A model generated the notes under the pieces. That model was not told where the DNA came from and made no database searches. It saw only the letters and a program-made list of their open reading frames with translations. Position numbers and translations under genes: made by a program. A stretch of DNA of 41,390 nucleotides, from NCBI GenBank assembly GCA_013214575.1, contig JABSSD010000198.1:1-41390 (forward strand), given 5' to 3'. Shown here piece after piece: positions 31,455 through 41,383 of this stretch (position 1 is its first letter; each line of letters starts with the position of its first letter). The stretch is from Paracoccaceae bacterium (GTDB taxonomy: Bacteria > Pseudomonadota > Alphaproteobacteria > Rhodobacterales > Rhodobacteraceae).

Positions 31455-32474
31455 TCAAGCAGCTTTGGACAGGACAGAAAGACGTCCCATGGCGCAGGCA
31501 ACATCGGCCATGCGCACAGAAAAACCCCACTCGTTATCATACCAGGCCAGAACACGGACCATACGGCCGCCCACAACTCGGGTCTGATCCGGGGCAAAAA
31601 TCGAGCTTTCCGGCGAGTGGTTGAAGTCGGTCGACACCAAAGGCGCCGGCTCGTAGCCCAGAACGCCTTTCATCGGGCCTCTTGCGGCCTCGGCGACGAT
31701 TGAATTGACCTCGTCTACGGTCACATCCCGAGAGGCATAGAAGGTCAGATCCACCGCAGAGACATTTGGCGTCGGCACCCGGATGGCAGAGCCGTCCAGT
31801 CGGCCCTTTAGATTGGGGAGAACCTCGCCCAGGGCAATGGCGGCGCCGGTTGAGGTCGGGATCATCGACATGCCAGCCGCGCGCGAGCGGTACAGGTCCT
31901 CATGGCGGCGATCCAGGGTCGGTTGGTCGCCGGTGTAGGCGTGAATCGTGGTCATGATGCCATGTTCAATGCCGATGCCTTCGTCCAGCACTTTGGCCAG
32001 TGGCGCCAGGCAGTTGGTGGTGCAGGAGCCGTTTGAAATCATGGTGTCGGTGGCGCGGAGCTCATGATCATTGACGCCAAAGACAATGGTTCTGTCGATG
32101 TTTTTGCCCGGCGCCGACAGCAACACCCGCTTGGCGCCCCGCTCCAGATGCACCTTGGCCAGGTTGCCGTCGTTGAATTTGCCAGTACATTCCAGAACAA
32201 CATCGCAGCCGTCCCAGTCCAATGCATTCATGTCATAGGTGGAGTACATCTGCATGTCGCCGCGCCCCAGGTTCATGGTGCCGTCGCCGATGGTCACTTG
32301 GCCTGGAAAACGGCCATGCACAGAATCGTATTTGATCAGGTGGGCCGCAGTTTCCAGCGGTCCGGTGGCGTTCACCTTGATCACTTCGATGTCATCACGG
32401 CCTGAGGCAGCGATATGTGACAGGGTACAGCGGCCAATACGGCCAAATCCATTGATCCCGACTTTGATGGTCAT
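31455..32474 (-). CDS. gap: Glyceraldehyde-3-phosphate dehydrogenase, type I
   Basis: 339 residues. It interconverts glyceraldehyde-3-phosphate and 1,3-bisphosphoglycerate. The Rossmann motif GINGFGRIGR is at 7-16 and the catalytic Cys151 in SNGSCTTNC, with Gly at 149 where Ala is usual. The catalytic His is in the following IHAYTGDQP. In place of the NAD-selecting Asp of the typical VAINDL strand the sequence reads VIKVNATG, so the acidic residue is missing; this is usually seen in NADP-accepting forms. The upstream region holds operator-like sites, and a small membrane-protein gene follows. Confidence 0.95.
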   Translation of the reverse strand: MTIKVGINGFGRIGRCTLSHIAASGRDDIEVIKVNATGPLETAAHLIKYDSVHGRFPGQVTIGDGTMNLGRGDMQMYSTYDMNALDWDGCDVVLECTGKFNDGNLAKVHLERGAKRVLLSAPGKNIDRTIVFGVNDHELRATDTMISNGSCTTNCLAPLAKVLDEGIGIEHGIMTTIHAYTGDQPTLDRRHEDLYRSRAAGMSMIPTSTGAAIALGEVLPNLKGRLDGSAIRVPTPNVSAVDLTFYASRDVTVDEVNSIVAEAARGPMKGVLGYEPAPLVSTDFNHSPESSIFAPDQTRVVGGRMVRVLAWYDNEWGFSVRMADVACAMGRLSVLSKAA

Positions 32475-32525
32475 GTGTATCTCTCCAAGCGAGCAATCCT
32501 TGTGCTGGATATAATGCGGTGCCGG

Positions 32526-32540
32526 TCCCTTCGAAAGGGA
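32526..32540. other. Short hairpin in the gap 5' region
   Basis: TCCCTT-CGA-AAGGGA, 52-66 bp upstream of the gap start codon. It could be in the 5' UTR. Confidence 0.35.
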
Positions 32541-32563
32541 GAAAACGGATATAAATCCATACT

Positions 32564-32638
32564 GTTAGCGCAAAATGTTCATGTTAACGATAACGGAAAT
32601 CAACTGGTGGCGGTAACATTGTGGCCGATTGCGCTAAC
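32564..32638. promoter_or_regulatory. CceR-like operator cluster between gap and the DUF808 gene
   Basis: GTTAACGATAAC (32583-32594) fits a GTTAnCGnTAAC palindrome. GTTAGCGCAA (32564-32573) and its exact reverse complement TTGCGCTAAC (32629-32638) flank it. The LacI-family regulator CceR of Rhodobacter sphaeroides, which controls central carbon genes including gap, binds a palindrome of this kind as I recall. The sites lie 90-165 bp upstream of gap. The regulator gene is not in the window. Confidence 0.5.
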
Positions 32639-32643
32639 GCTTG

Positions 32644-32657
32644 TACCACCGGTGGTA
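32644..32657. promoter_or_regulatory. 14-bp perfect palindrome TACCACCGGTGGTA
   Basis: It lies 46 bp upstream of the DUF808 start and next to the CceR-like cluster. The CG centre and dyad symmetry resemble LacI- or GntR-type operators. No regulator can be named. Confidence 0.45.
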
Positions 32658-32702
32658 TCGGTTAGGTTGGCCCGCATAAGGACAGGCTGAGAGGGACTTG
32701 TG

Positions 32703-33665
32703 ATGAGCGGATTGCTGGCACTGATGGATGATGTGGCGGCGATTGCCAAGGTGGCGGCGGCTTCAATTGATGATGTGGCGGCGCAGGCCCTCAAGGCTGG
32801 CTCAAAGGCTGCTGGTGCGCTGATCGACGACGCCGCGGTGACCCCGAAATACCTGCATGGTTTTGCCGCCAGCCGCGAGTTGCCGGTGATCTGGAAGATC
32901 ACCAAGGGCTCGCTGAAGAACAAGCTGCTGTTCCTGTTGCCCATCGGCTTGCTGCTGTCCAATTTCGCCCCCTGGCTGATCTCGCCCCTGTTGATGCTGG
33001 GCGGGTCGTATTTATGTTTTGAGGGCGCCGAGAAGATCTATCACCTGCTGGTGCCCCATGACGAGACCCATGTGGTGCAGCAGGCCGAACCCGGCGATCC
33101 GGCGCATCTGGAAGAGCAAAGGGCATCTGGTGCCATCAAGACTGACTTGATCCTGTCAGCCGAGATCATGACCATCGCATTGGCCGCTATCCCCGACAGT
33201 AATATCTGGATGGAGGCGGCGACCCTGGCCCTGGTGGGCATTGGCATCACCGTGGCCGTTTATGGCTCGGTGGCGCTGATCGTCAAGGCCGATGATGTGG
33301 GGCTATACATGGCGCAGAATGGCTATTTCGCGGTGACCCGTAAATTGGGCCGTGGGCTGGTGCGGATGATGCCGGGTTTCCTCAACCTGCTGATGGGTGT
33401 TGGCACCGCGGCGATGCTCTGGGTTGGCGGCTCCATTGTGATCCACGGGCTGCAGCAGCTGGGCTATGGCTGGCTGGGCCATCATATCCACGATTACGCC
33501 GCTGCGGTGGGCCATATGGTGCCCGAGGCATGGCTGGGTATCACTGAATGGTTTGCCAAGGCGGCGATGGACGGGCTGTTGGGTCTGGTGCTGGGGTTTG
33601 TGCTTATCCCGGTGGCGACGCGGGTGATTGGGCCTATTTGGGGCTCTTTCAGAGGCTCCAAATAA
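32703..33665 (+). CDS. DUF808 family membrane protein (YedI-like)
   Basis: 320 residues from ATG 32703; GAGAGGGAC precedes it, and GTG 32700 is in frame. The start MSGLLALMDDVAAIAKVAA with repeated SIDDVAAQAL and LIDDAAVTP is characteristic of DUF808. Several hydrophobic helices follow (about 80-115, 150-195, 225-245, 280-305) with a conserved-looking SYLCFEGAEKIYH. The function is unknown; an inner-membrane location is expected. It is divergent from gap, with the intervening operators possibly serving both. Confidence 0.88.
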   Translation: MSGLLALMDDVAAIAKVAAASIDDVAAQALKAGSKAAGALIDDAAVTPKYLHGFAASRELPVIWKITKGSLKNKLLFLLPIGLLLSNFAPWLISPLLMLGGSYLCFEGAEKIYHLLVPHDETHVVQQAEPGDPAHLEEQRASGAIKTDLILSAEIMTIALAAIPDSNIWMEAATLALVGIGITVAVYGSVALIVKADDVGLYMAQNGYFAVTRKLGRGLVRMMPGFLNLLMGVGTAAMLWVGGSIVIHGLQQLGYGWLGHHIHDYAAAVGHMVPEAWLGITEWFAKAAMDGLLGLVLGFVLIPVATRVIGPIWGSFRGSK

Positions 33666-33714
33666 TCAGGCACAACGACAATTGATTGAACACAAATTAA
33701 CAGGACGAGATATT

Positions 33715-34137
33715 ATGACGAAACAACAGACAACAGCAATTATCAAAATTATTTCCGGCCCCTCGCCGACAATGAAAGGGGTAACCGGGGCAGCATCCGG
33801 CGGCCTATCCCCCCTTTTTTCGGCGTTGAGTACAGCAGCGGACCTGGCGCCAATGGATTCCGAACAGCTTTATGGGTTTCTTCACTTTCGAGTTGAAGCA
33901 GCAAGCAGAGCTGAAGGCCGTAGTGGTTGGTTTGGAGGCCGGATGTACAATAAATTCAGTGGAGAAAGTCCTGATTACATCCCTCTTTCTGGGACGCAGC
34001 TACGACAGGCCTTCCTGGTTGCTGGTATTCAACCACCTGATTTTGTCGTTGCAGCAGGCCAATATGAACTGCGGCTGGATTATGTGCGCAAGGCGTATAA
34101 TGCACTTAAGGCGGTAGTCGAGACAAAGGCGTCGTAG
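33715..34137 (+). CDS. Hypothetical protein, 140 residues, no recognised family
   Basis: ATG 33715 follows AGGACGAG (33702-33709), so the start is well supported; an upstream extension into the DUF808 gene is not. The N-terminal ~45 residues are Ser/Gly/Thr-rich and hydrophobic in parts (IIKIISGPSPTMKGVTGAAS), and the rest is mixed with RGGRM-like basic and aromatic stretches ending YVRKAYNALKAVVE. No signal peptide, transmembrane helix or known motif is obvious. Codon use is less GC-rich than in its neighbours, which may point to recent acquisition. It lies 49 bp behind the DUF808 gene and could share its transcript. Confidence 0.6.
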   Translation: MTKQQTTAIIKIISGPSPTMKGVTGAASGGLSPLFSALSTAADLAPMDSEQLYGFLHFRVEAASRAEGRSGWFGGRMYNKFSGESPDYIPLSGTQLRQAFLVAGIQPPDFVVAAGQYELRLDYVRKAYNALKAVVETKAS

Positions 34138-34258
34138 TAAATTGTCCGTGCAAATCACGGGCAGCCCCCTGACCGACCCCGCGGCGAGGGCGCTTTGCAC
34201 CCCATTTCTCGACCCGGACGCCGGTTTTTTCAGTCTCAACGGCTGTTTCAAAAGAAAA

Positions 34259-34276
34259 GGGCGCCCAAGGGCGCCC
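34259..34276 (-). terminator. Intrinsic terminator of tkt
   Basis: On the minus strand GGGCGCCC-TT-GGGCGCCC is followed by TTTTCTTTTG. It lies 49 bp past the tkt stop. Each arm is itself a palindrome, so alternative foldings exist. Confidence 0.8.
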
Positions 34277-34296
34277 AATCTTGTTCCGGCACTGTA

Positions 34297-34318
34297 GGGT
34301 GCGTGCTTGCACGCACCG
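34297..34318. repeat. Hairpin element GTGCGTGC-TT-GCACGCAC
   Basis: A perfect 8-bp stem, extended by flanking G/C pairs (GGTGCGTGC...GCACGCACC), directly behind tkt. I recall the same GTAGGGTGCGTGC-type hairpin as a scattered intergenic element in other proteobacteria; only one copy is in this window. Confidence 0.55.
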
Positions 34319-34324
34319 CTCAAT

Positions 34325-36346
34325 TTAGCCCAGCAGCTCTTTGACCTTGGCAACGGTTGCGTCCGCTGTGATGCCGAACTTCTGGTACAGCTCGCCCGCA
34401 GGGGCCGAGGCGCCAAAGCCTTGCATGCCGATAAAACCGGCCTTCTTATCCTGGCCACGCTCGCCCATCAGCCAGCGATCCCAGCCTCCGGCCCGCATCG
34501 CGGCTTCGATACCAACCCGAACTGGTCCTGCAGGCAGCACCTTGCGGCGATAGGCTTCGTCCTGGGCGGCAAACAGCTCCATACAGGGCATGGAAACAAC
34601 GCGAGTACCGATGCCCATGGCTTCCAGCTTGGCCTTGGCCTCCATCGCCAGCGACACCTCAGAGCCGGTGGCAATCAGGATAGCCTGACGCTTGCCCTCG
34701 GCCTCAGCCAGCACATAGGCGCCCTTGGCGGTCAGATTGCTCAGCTTATGCTCAACCCGAACAGTCGGCAGGCCCTGACGGGTCAGCGACAGAACGGATG
34801 GCGTGTCTTTGGTGGTCAGGGCAATTTCCCAGGCCTCGGCGGTTTCAACTGCATCGGCGGGGCGGAACACATAGGTGTTTGGGGTGGCACGGCAGATTGC
34901 CAGATGTTCCACCGGCTGGTGGGTTGGGCCATCTTCGCCCACACCAATTGAATCGTGGGTCATCACAAACACGGTGGGGATCTTTGACAGTGCGGCCAGA
35001 CGCATCGCCGGGCGCGCATAATCGGTGAAGCAGAAGAAGGTGCCCGAATAGGGGCGAATGCCGCCGTGCAGCGCCATACCGTTCATCGCAGCGGCCATGC
35101 CGTGCTCGCGGATACCCCAATAGACAAAACGACCCTTGCGGTTGTCGAGGTCGAACACCCCCATGTCGCCGGTCTTGGTCAGGTTGGAGCCGGTCAGATC
35201 CGCCGAGCCACCAACGGTTTCCGGCATGATCGGGTTGATCACCGCCAGCGCCATTTCCGAGGCCTTACGGGTGGCGACCTTGGGCCGCTCTTCGCTGATC
35301 TGCTTTTTCAGGGCTTTGACCACAGCCGACAGCTTGTTCGGCGCGTCCATTGCATAGGCGCGGTTGAAGCGATCCTGCTTTTGCTGTGAAACCTCAGCAA
35401 AGCGGCCTTCCCACTCAGTACGATCCGCAGCGCCACGGCTGCCGATGGCTTCCCACTGGGATTTGATTTCGGCAGGCACTTCAAACGGACCGGCGGTCCA
35501 GCCATAGGCCTCTTTGGCCGCCTTCATCTGGTCGGGGTCGGTCAAGGCGCCGTGACCCTTAGAGGTATCCTGCGCGGCGTGACCAAGGGCGATATGGGTT
35601 TTGCAGGCAATCATCGAAGGTTTCTTCGATTTCTTGGCGGCAGTGATCGCCTCGTCGATGGCCAGTGGATCGTGGCCGTCGATTTCGATGACCTGCCAGC
35701 CAGAGGCCTTGAAGCGTTGCACCTGGTTGGTGCGATCGGACAGCTCGACGGGGCCGTCGATGGTGATGTTGTTATTGTCCCAGAACAGGATCAGTTTGCC
35801 AAGGCTATGACGCCCGGCCAGACCCATGGCCTCTTGGCTGATGCCTTCCATCAGGCAACCGTCGCCGGCCATCACATAGGTGTAGTGGTCGACAATCTTG
35901 CGGCCATACTGGGCCCGCTGCATTTCTTCCGCCATGGCAAAGCCAACCGCGTTGGCCAGACCCTGACCCAGCGGGCCCGTGGTGGTTTCAACCGCGTCCA
36001 GCAGGAAATTCTCCGGGTGACCGGCGGTCAGGGCGCCCATCTGGCGGAAATTCTTGATCTGGTCCAGGGTGACCTGGGCATCGCCACAGAGGTGCAGCAG
36101 CGAATAAATCAGCATCGAGCCATGGCCAGCCGACAGGATGAACCGGTCGCGGTCGGGCCACTGAGGCGCAGATGCATCAAACTTTAGATGCTTTTCAAAC
36201 AAGACGGTAGCGACGTCGGCCATGCCCATCGGCATGCCAGAGTGCCCCGAATTGGCAGCGGCAACAGCATCTAGGGTCAGGGCGCGGATCGCGGCAGCCT
36301 TGGCCCAATGTTCGGGGTTTGCAGTACGCAGGGCGGTCAGGTCCAC
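34325..36346 (-). CDS. tkt: Transketolase
   Basis: 673 residues from GTG 36346, chosen because AAAGGA lies 9 nt upstream and the protein then starts [20 protein letters not shown] like its family; the longer frame adds 28 unlike residues. It is a thiamine-diphosphate enzyme of the pentose phosphate and Calvin-type carbon shuffling. His35 ([10 protein letters not shown]) and His75 (LSAGHGS) are catalytic-site residues. The ThDP/Mg2+ motif is GDGCLMEG...WDNNNIT. The second domain contains [14 protein letters not shown] (active-site Glu/His), and the C-terminal domain begins [14 protein letters not shown] Crp/Fnr-type box is 52 bp upstream, and a terminator and hairpin follow. Confidence 0.96.
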   Translation of the reverse strand: MDLTALRTANPEHWAKAAAIRALTLDAVAAANSGHSGMPMGMADVATVLFEKHLKFDASAPQWPDRDRFILSAGHGSMLIYSLLHLCGDAQVTLDQIKNFRQMGALTAGHPENFLLDAVETTTGPLGQGLANAVGFAMAEEMQRAQYGRKIVDHYTYVMAGDGCLMEGISQEAMGLAGRHSLGKLILFWDNNNITIDGPVELSDRTNQVQRFKASGWQVIEIDGHDPLAIDEAITAAKKSKKPSMIACKTHIALGHAAQDTSKGHGALTDPDQMKAAKEAYGWTAGPFEVPAEIKSQWEAIGSRGAADRTEWEGRFAEVSQQKQDRFNRAYAMDAPNKLSAVVKALKKQISEERPKVATRKASEMALAVINPIMPETVGGSADLTGSNLTKTGDMGVFDLDNRKGRFVYWGIREHGMAAAMNGMALHGGIRPYSGTFFCFTDYARPAMRLAALSKIPTVFVMTHDSIGVGEDGPTHQPVEHLAICRATPNTYVFRPADAVETAEAWEIALTTKDTPSVLSLTRQGLPTVRVEHKLSNLTAKGAYVLAEAEGKRQAILIATGSEVSLAMEAKAKLEAMGIGTRVVSMPCMELFAAQDEAYRRKVLPAGPVRVGIEAAMRAGGWDRWLMGERGQDKKAGFIGMQGFGASAPAGELYQKFGITADATVAKVKELLG

Positions 36347-36397
36347 TGGGTCATTCCTTTGGGTTTTCACGCAGATAGAGGGCTCAATAGCAGTGAT

Positions 36398-36411
36398 TTG
36401 ACAAAGATCAA
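36398..36411. promoter_or_regulatory. FnrL/Crp-Fnr-type box TTGACAAAGATCAA
   Basis: It matches TTGAT-N4-ATCAA with one change (T to C), a substitution common among FnrL and Dnr sites of Rhodobacteraceae. It lies 52 bp upstream of tkt and 175 bp upstream of the divergent coiled-coil gene; the distance favours control of tkt. Confidence 0.5.
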
Positions 36412-36585
36412 GTATTGCTGGGCGTGACATCGCCGCCCAAGGTCAAGATTGGCCTGCAAGTGGTTGAAAGCAAACATGGGGTAATTTACTCCTGCTTTGA
36501 GTAAGCTGGCGCAAACCGGGCTGCAGTTGCGATTCGCTTGTGGGGTTGGGTTTAAGCAGATAGTGCGGATTGGTGAGGAACGGGC

Positions 36586-37440
36586 ATGAGTCAAATCGAG
36601 GAACTGCAAGGCCGTATAACGGCCGCGATGGACAGAATCGGGACCGGATTGGGCGCTCTCGAGGCGGCTCAGGTCGCGGCTCAGGATGCGGCTGCACAAG
36701 ACGATTTGACCCAGGCTTTGGACGATGAAAAACTCGCCAATGCTCAGCTCGCAGAGCGCCTGAAAACGCTAAAGGCGCAATTGGCGGATGTGGCACTGGC
36801 GGCGGATACCTCTGGCGATCTTGAGGCTTTGCAGGCCGAAGTTGAATTGCTGCGCAATGAAGTCGGAAACCCCATCGAAAAAGATGCCCTGAAGGCTGAG
36901 ATTGAGCGGCTGACAGGCGATTTGGAAGCGGCGGGTAACACTGCAGCCGTGATGGCCGAAAGCAAAGCGACGTTAGAGGCCGAGGTCGCCGAACGGAACG
37001 CGGACACTGCGGATGGCGGCTCTGCTGAGCTGCGCGCGGAAATTGATGATCTGAAGGCGCAACTGCAAACCGCGCAGGATGAATTGGCGGCGGCCCAATC
37101 CGCAGCGGCCCAACCCGCAGCTGCACTGGCGGATGGTGACGTCGCGTCCAACCACAGCGAGGAACTGGACCGGCAGAATGATATGCTGGTTCGGCTGGAC
37201 ACTGAATTGCAGCAACTGCGCCACGCCAACGAAAGCCTGCGCAGCGCCAATACCGCCCTGCGTGAGGCCAATGCCGCCGGGGTTGGCGATGCGGATTTGA
37301 TCAATACAGCGATGGAAGCCGAGATTGCAGGTCTGCGCGCCGCACAGGCCAGCGATCAGGCGCAGGTCAATGTGGTGCTGGCCAAGCTGGAACCGCTGTT
37401 GGCCCATGCGCGAAATCTACCAGAAGGGGAGGAAGTCTGA
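36586..37440 (+). CDS. Long coiled-coil protein, ZauP-like partner of ZapA
   Basis: 284 residues, almost entirely Ala/Glu/Leu/Gln-rich heptads (about 1-270) with no signal peptide or transmembrane segment. Its TGA and the zapA ATG overlap by one base (TGATG at 37438-37442), so translation is coupled. In Caulobacter the coiled-coil protein ZauP, encoded directly upstream of zapA, works with ZapA to focus the Z-ring; the same layout and composition are seen here. Coiled-coil proteins diverge fast, so the match is by context rather than by motif. GAGG before ATG 36586 supports the start. Confidence 0.7.
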   Translation: MSQIEELQGRITAAMDRIGTGLGALEAAQVAAQDAAAQDDLTQALDDEKLANAQLAERLKTLKAQLADVALAADTSGDLEALQAEVELLRNEVGNPIEKDALKAEIERLTGDLEAAGNTAAVMAESKATLEAEVAERNADTADGGSAELRAEIDDLKAQLQTAQDELAAAQSAAAQPAAALADGDVASNHSEELDRQNDMLVRLDTELQQLRHANESLRSANTALREANAAGVGDADLINTAMEAEIAGLRAAQASDQAQVNVVLAKLEPLLAHARNLPEGEEV

Positions 37441-37856
37441 TGCCCGAGTTGACCATTCATATCGGCGGTCGTGATTTTGAAGTTTCCTGTCAGGATGGCG
37501 AGCAGAGCTTTTTGCAATCGGCAGCCAAAATGCTGGACGATGAGGCGCAGGTGTTGTCGGACCAGATCGGCCGGATGCCCGAGGCCCGAATGTTGCTGAT
37601 GGCCGGCCTGCTGCTGGCGGATAAAACCGCGGCGGTTGAGGACCGGATCAAGATTGTCGAGACCGAGCTGGCGGCGCGGGATGCGGAGCTGGTTGCGCGG
37701 GACGCGGAACTGGCCGAGCTGCGGGCCGCGCCAGCCCCCGAGCCCGAGCGCATCGAGATTCCGGTGGTGCCGCCGCAAGTCACCGATACGCTGAGCGAAT
37801 TGGCCGCCCGGGCCGAGGCAATGGCGGCGCAGATCGAAGAAAAACTGGCTCAGTAA
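37440..37856 (+). CDS. zapA: Cell division protein ZapA
   Basis: 138 residues. The N-terminal globular domain has ELTIHIGGRDFEVSCQDGEQ and the following FLQSAAKMLDDEAQVL, typical of ZapA. A long C-terminal coiled coil (about 70-138) includes repeated ARDAEL units and a Pro-rich interruption at about 98-116. ZapA binds FtsZ and bundles protofilaments at midcell. It is somewhat longer than E. coli ZapA (109 aa). Translationally coupled to the upstream coiled-coil gene. Confidence 0.9.
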   Translation: MPELTIHIGGRDFEVSCQDGEQSFLQSAAKMLDDEAQVLSDQIGRMPEARMLLMAGLLLADKTAAVEDRIKIVETELAARDAELVARDAELAELRAAPAPEPERIEIPVVPPQVTDTLSELAARAEAMAAQIEEKLAQ

Positions 37857-37898
37857 CCGCCCTGTATCTCGGTATCTCTGCCTCAGTTGAACGACAAA

Positions 37899-37924
37899 AG
37901 GCCCCCAGATCGCTCTGAGGGCCT
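37899..37924. terminator. Bidirectional hairpin between zapA and grxD
   Basis: AGGCCC-CC-AGA / TCT-GA-GGGCCT with a TCGC loop. On the minus strand it is followed by TTTTGTCGTT, making it the likely grxD terminator, and it can also serve zapA. Confidence 0.7.
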
Positions 37925-37946
37925 AGTCGTTTCTGGGCAGATCAGC

Positions 37947-38309
37947 TCAGGCGTTGGATTCGCGGATCTTGTTGGAGGCCTCTTTGTCATAGGCGATGCC
38001 ATTGGCATCAAACATACCGTCCAGCTCACCGGACAGGGTCATCTCGACAATGATATCGCAGCCGCCAACAAATTCACCTTTGATGTAAAGCTGTGGAATG
38101 GTGGGCCAGTCAGAGTAATCCTTGATGCCGGCCCGGATGTCTTCGTCGGCCAGCACGTTGACGTCGGTATAGTCGATGCCGATGTAGTTCAGCACCCCGG
38201 CGACCTTGGAGGAGAAGCCACACTGCGGCATCTCTTTGGTGCCCTTCATAAACAGCACCACGTCATTGGCTTTGACGGTTTCGTCGATACGGGTTTTTGC
38301 GTCGGTCAT
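37947..38309 (-). CDS. grxD: Monothiol glutaredoxin, Grx4/GrxD family
   Basis: 120 residues with the CGFS active site at 30-33 ([11 protein letters not shown]), the glutathione-binding [16 protein letters not shown] (68-83) and the GCDI segment. Monothiol CGFS glutaredoxins bind a bridging [2Fe-2S] cluster with glutathione and hand it to target proteins, often as a heterodimer with BolA. A bolA gene lies upstream on the same strand with one small gene between, in line with that partnership. Cytoplasmic. Confidence 0.96.
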   Translation of the reverse strand: MTDAKTRIDETVKANDVVLFMKGTKEMPQCGFSSKVAGVLNYIGIDYTDVNVLADEDIRAGIKDYSDWPTIPQLYIKGEFVGGCDIIVEMTLSGELDGMFDANGIAYDKEASNKIRESNA

Positions 38310-38343
38310 GTCGCGTTTCCTTAGTCTACCGCGCCGTGGCGCT

Positions 38344-38595
38344 TCATTTTATGTTACGGCCGCTCATACGCCTGCCGACGTCTTCTAACAGCTGGTTTTG
38401 TTTTATGGTCTGTTCAACCAGATCCAGATCCGTTGCTTCTTGTCCCAGCGCAACCTTGTTGCGATTTCCGCTGCGCATTTTGGGTTGCGACTGTGACAGT
38501 GTCCGCCTTTTGTTGCGCTTCACATAGGCTTCAATGCCGATTGCCGCAACAATAAGTGCAACAATTCCAGTTATGATCCAAGGACCAGTGGTCAC
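38344..38595 (-). CDS. Small membrane-anchored protein between bolA and grxD
   Basis: 83 residues. An N-terminal membrane helix (about 5-23, [20 protein letters not shown]) is followed by a strongly basic stretch ([10 protein letters not shown]) and a polar tail. The positive-inside rule suggests an N-out anchor with a cytoplasmic tail. I recognise no family. It overlaps bolA by 4 bp (38592-38595) and lies 34 bp before grxD, so it is very likely cotranscribed with both. A role at the membrane in Fe-S trafficking is only a guess. Confidence 0.7.
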   Translation of the reverse strand: MTTGPWIITGIVALIVAAIGIEAYVKRNKRRTLSQSQPKMRSGNRNKVALGQEATDLDLVEQTIKQNQLLEDVGRRMSGRNIK

Positions 38596-38828
38596 TCAGG
38601 CGCTTTGGTGGTCAGGCCCAGAGCGTGGATCTCGCCATTGGCGCCATCCATCTTGCCCTTGAGCGCCGCCATCACCGCGCGTTGTTGCTGCACCCGGTTC
38701 TTGCCCCGAAAGCTCTCGTCGATCACCTGGGCCGAGAAATGCACCCCGTCGTCCCCCATCACAGTGATCTCGGCGTTGGGGAAGCTTTCGCGGATCAGTG
38801 TTTCAATGTCTGAGGCTGTCATGGCCAT
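38592..38828 (-). CDS. BolA family protein
   Basis: 78 residues from ATG 38828 (MAMTASDIETLIRESFPNAE), preceded by GGAGA about 9 nt upstream (38837-38841); the longer frame adds an unlike Arg/Thr-rich leader. The class II KH-like fold shows TVMGDDGVHFSAQVIDESF, then QQQRAVMAALKGKM and the terminal [12 protein letters not shown] with the conserved His used for cluster binding with glutaredoxin. Together with the nearby CGFS glutaredoxin it probably forms a [2Fe-2S] heterocomplex. First gene of the bolA-small protein-grxD set. Confidence 0.92.
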   Translation of the reverse strand: MAMTASDIETLIRESFPNAEITVMGDDGVHFSAQVIDESFRGKNRVQQQRAVMAALKGKMDGANGEIHALGLTTKAPE

Positions 38829-38940
38829 TGGGGTCGTCTCCTGTCTTTGTGCTCTAGATGTAGATGTGCCGGGGCGGGGCCGCAAGGGGGCGTGGTGATG
38901 GCAGGTCGGGCAGGGCCCACCACAGCGGCGTTTTGCCGTC

Positions 38941-38963
38941 CCCCCGCCCTTGGGGGGCGGGGG
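38941..38963. other. GC-rich hairpin between purL and bolA
   Basis: CCCCCGCCC (38941-38949) pairs with GGGCGGGGG (38955-38963). A CTTTCTTT stretch follows on the plus strand, but no plus-strand gene ends here; for purL (minus) no T-run follows. It may still help end purL transcription. Confidence 0.45.
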
Positions 38964-39019
38964 CTTTCTTTGTGGCAGCGGTGCTGTCAGGCCACAGCCA
39001 GGCCACTGCTACGCCTCAG

Positions 39020-41185
<2,166 letters not shown>

Positions 41186-41341
41186 TGATCATTTGTCCCC
41201 GGATGGCTGGATGTGGGCGCCTTTTAGGACAAGCTGGCCTCAGGGGGAAGGGAAAAGCGGTCATTTGGGTTTCAGCCGCCGGTGTTTCCTGTTCGCACAG
41301 AGGCGAAAAGCGCTGACAGATCGCAGCTCCCGCCCGTCGCT

Positions 41342-41383
41342 GGGTATCAGAGATACCCGCTCTCGTTGGGCGTGGCGCCACGC
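41342..41383. other. Two consecutive hairpins at the right edge
   Basis: GGGTATC-AGA-GATACCC (41342-41358), then the palindrome GCGTGGCGCCACGC (41370-41383). They lie in the 205-bp gene-free end of the window, upstream of purL. They may terminate a gene beyond the edge or be part of the purL leader. Confidence 0.4.
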
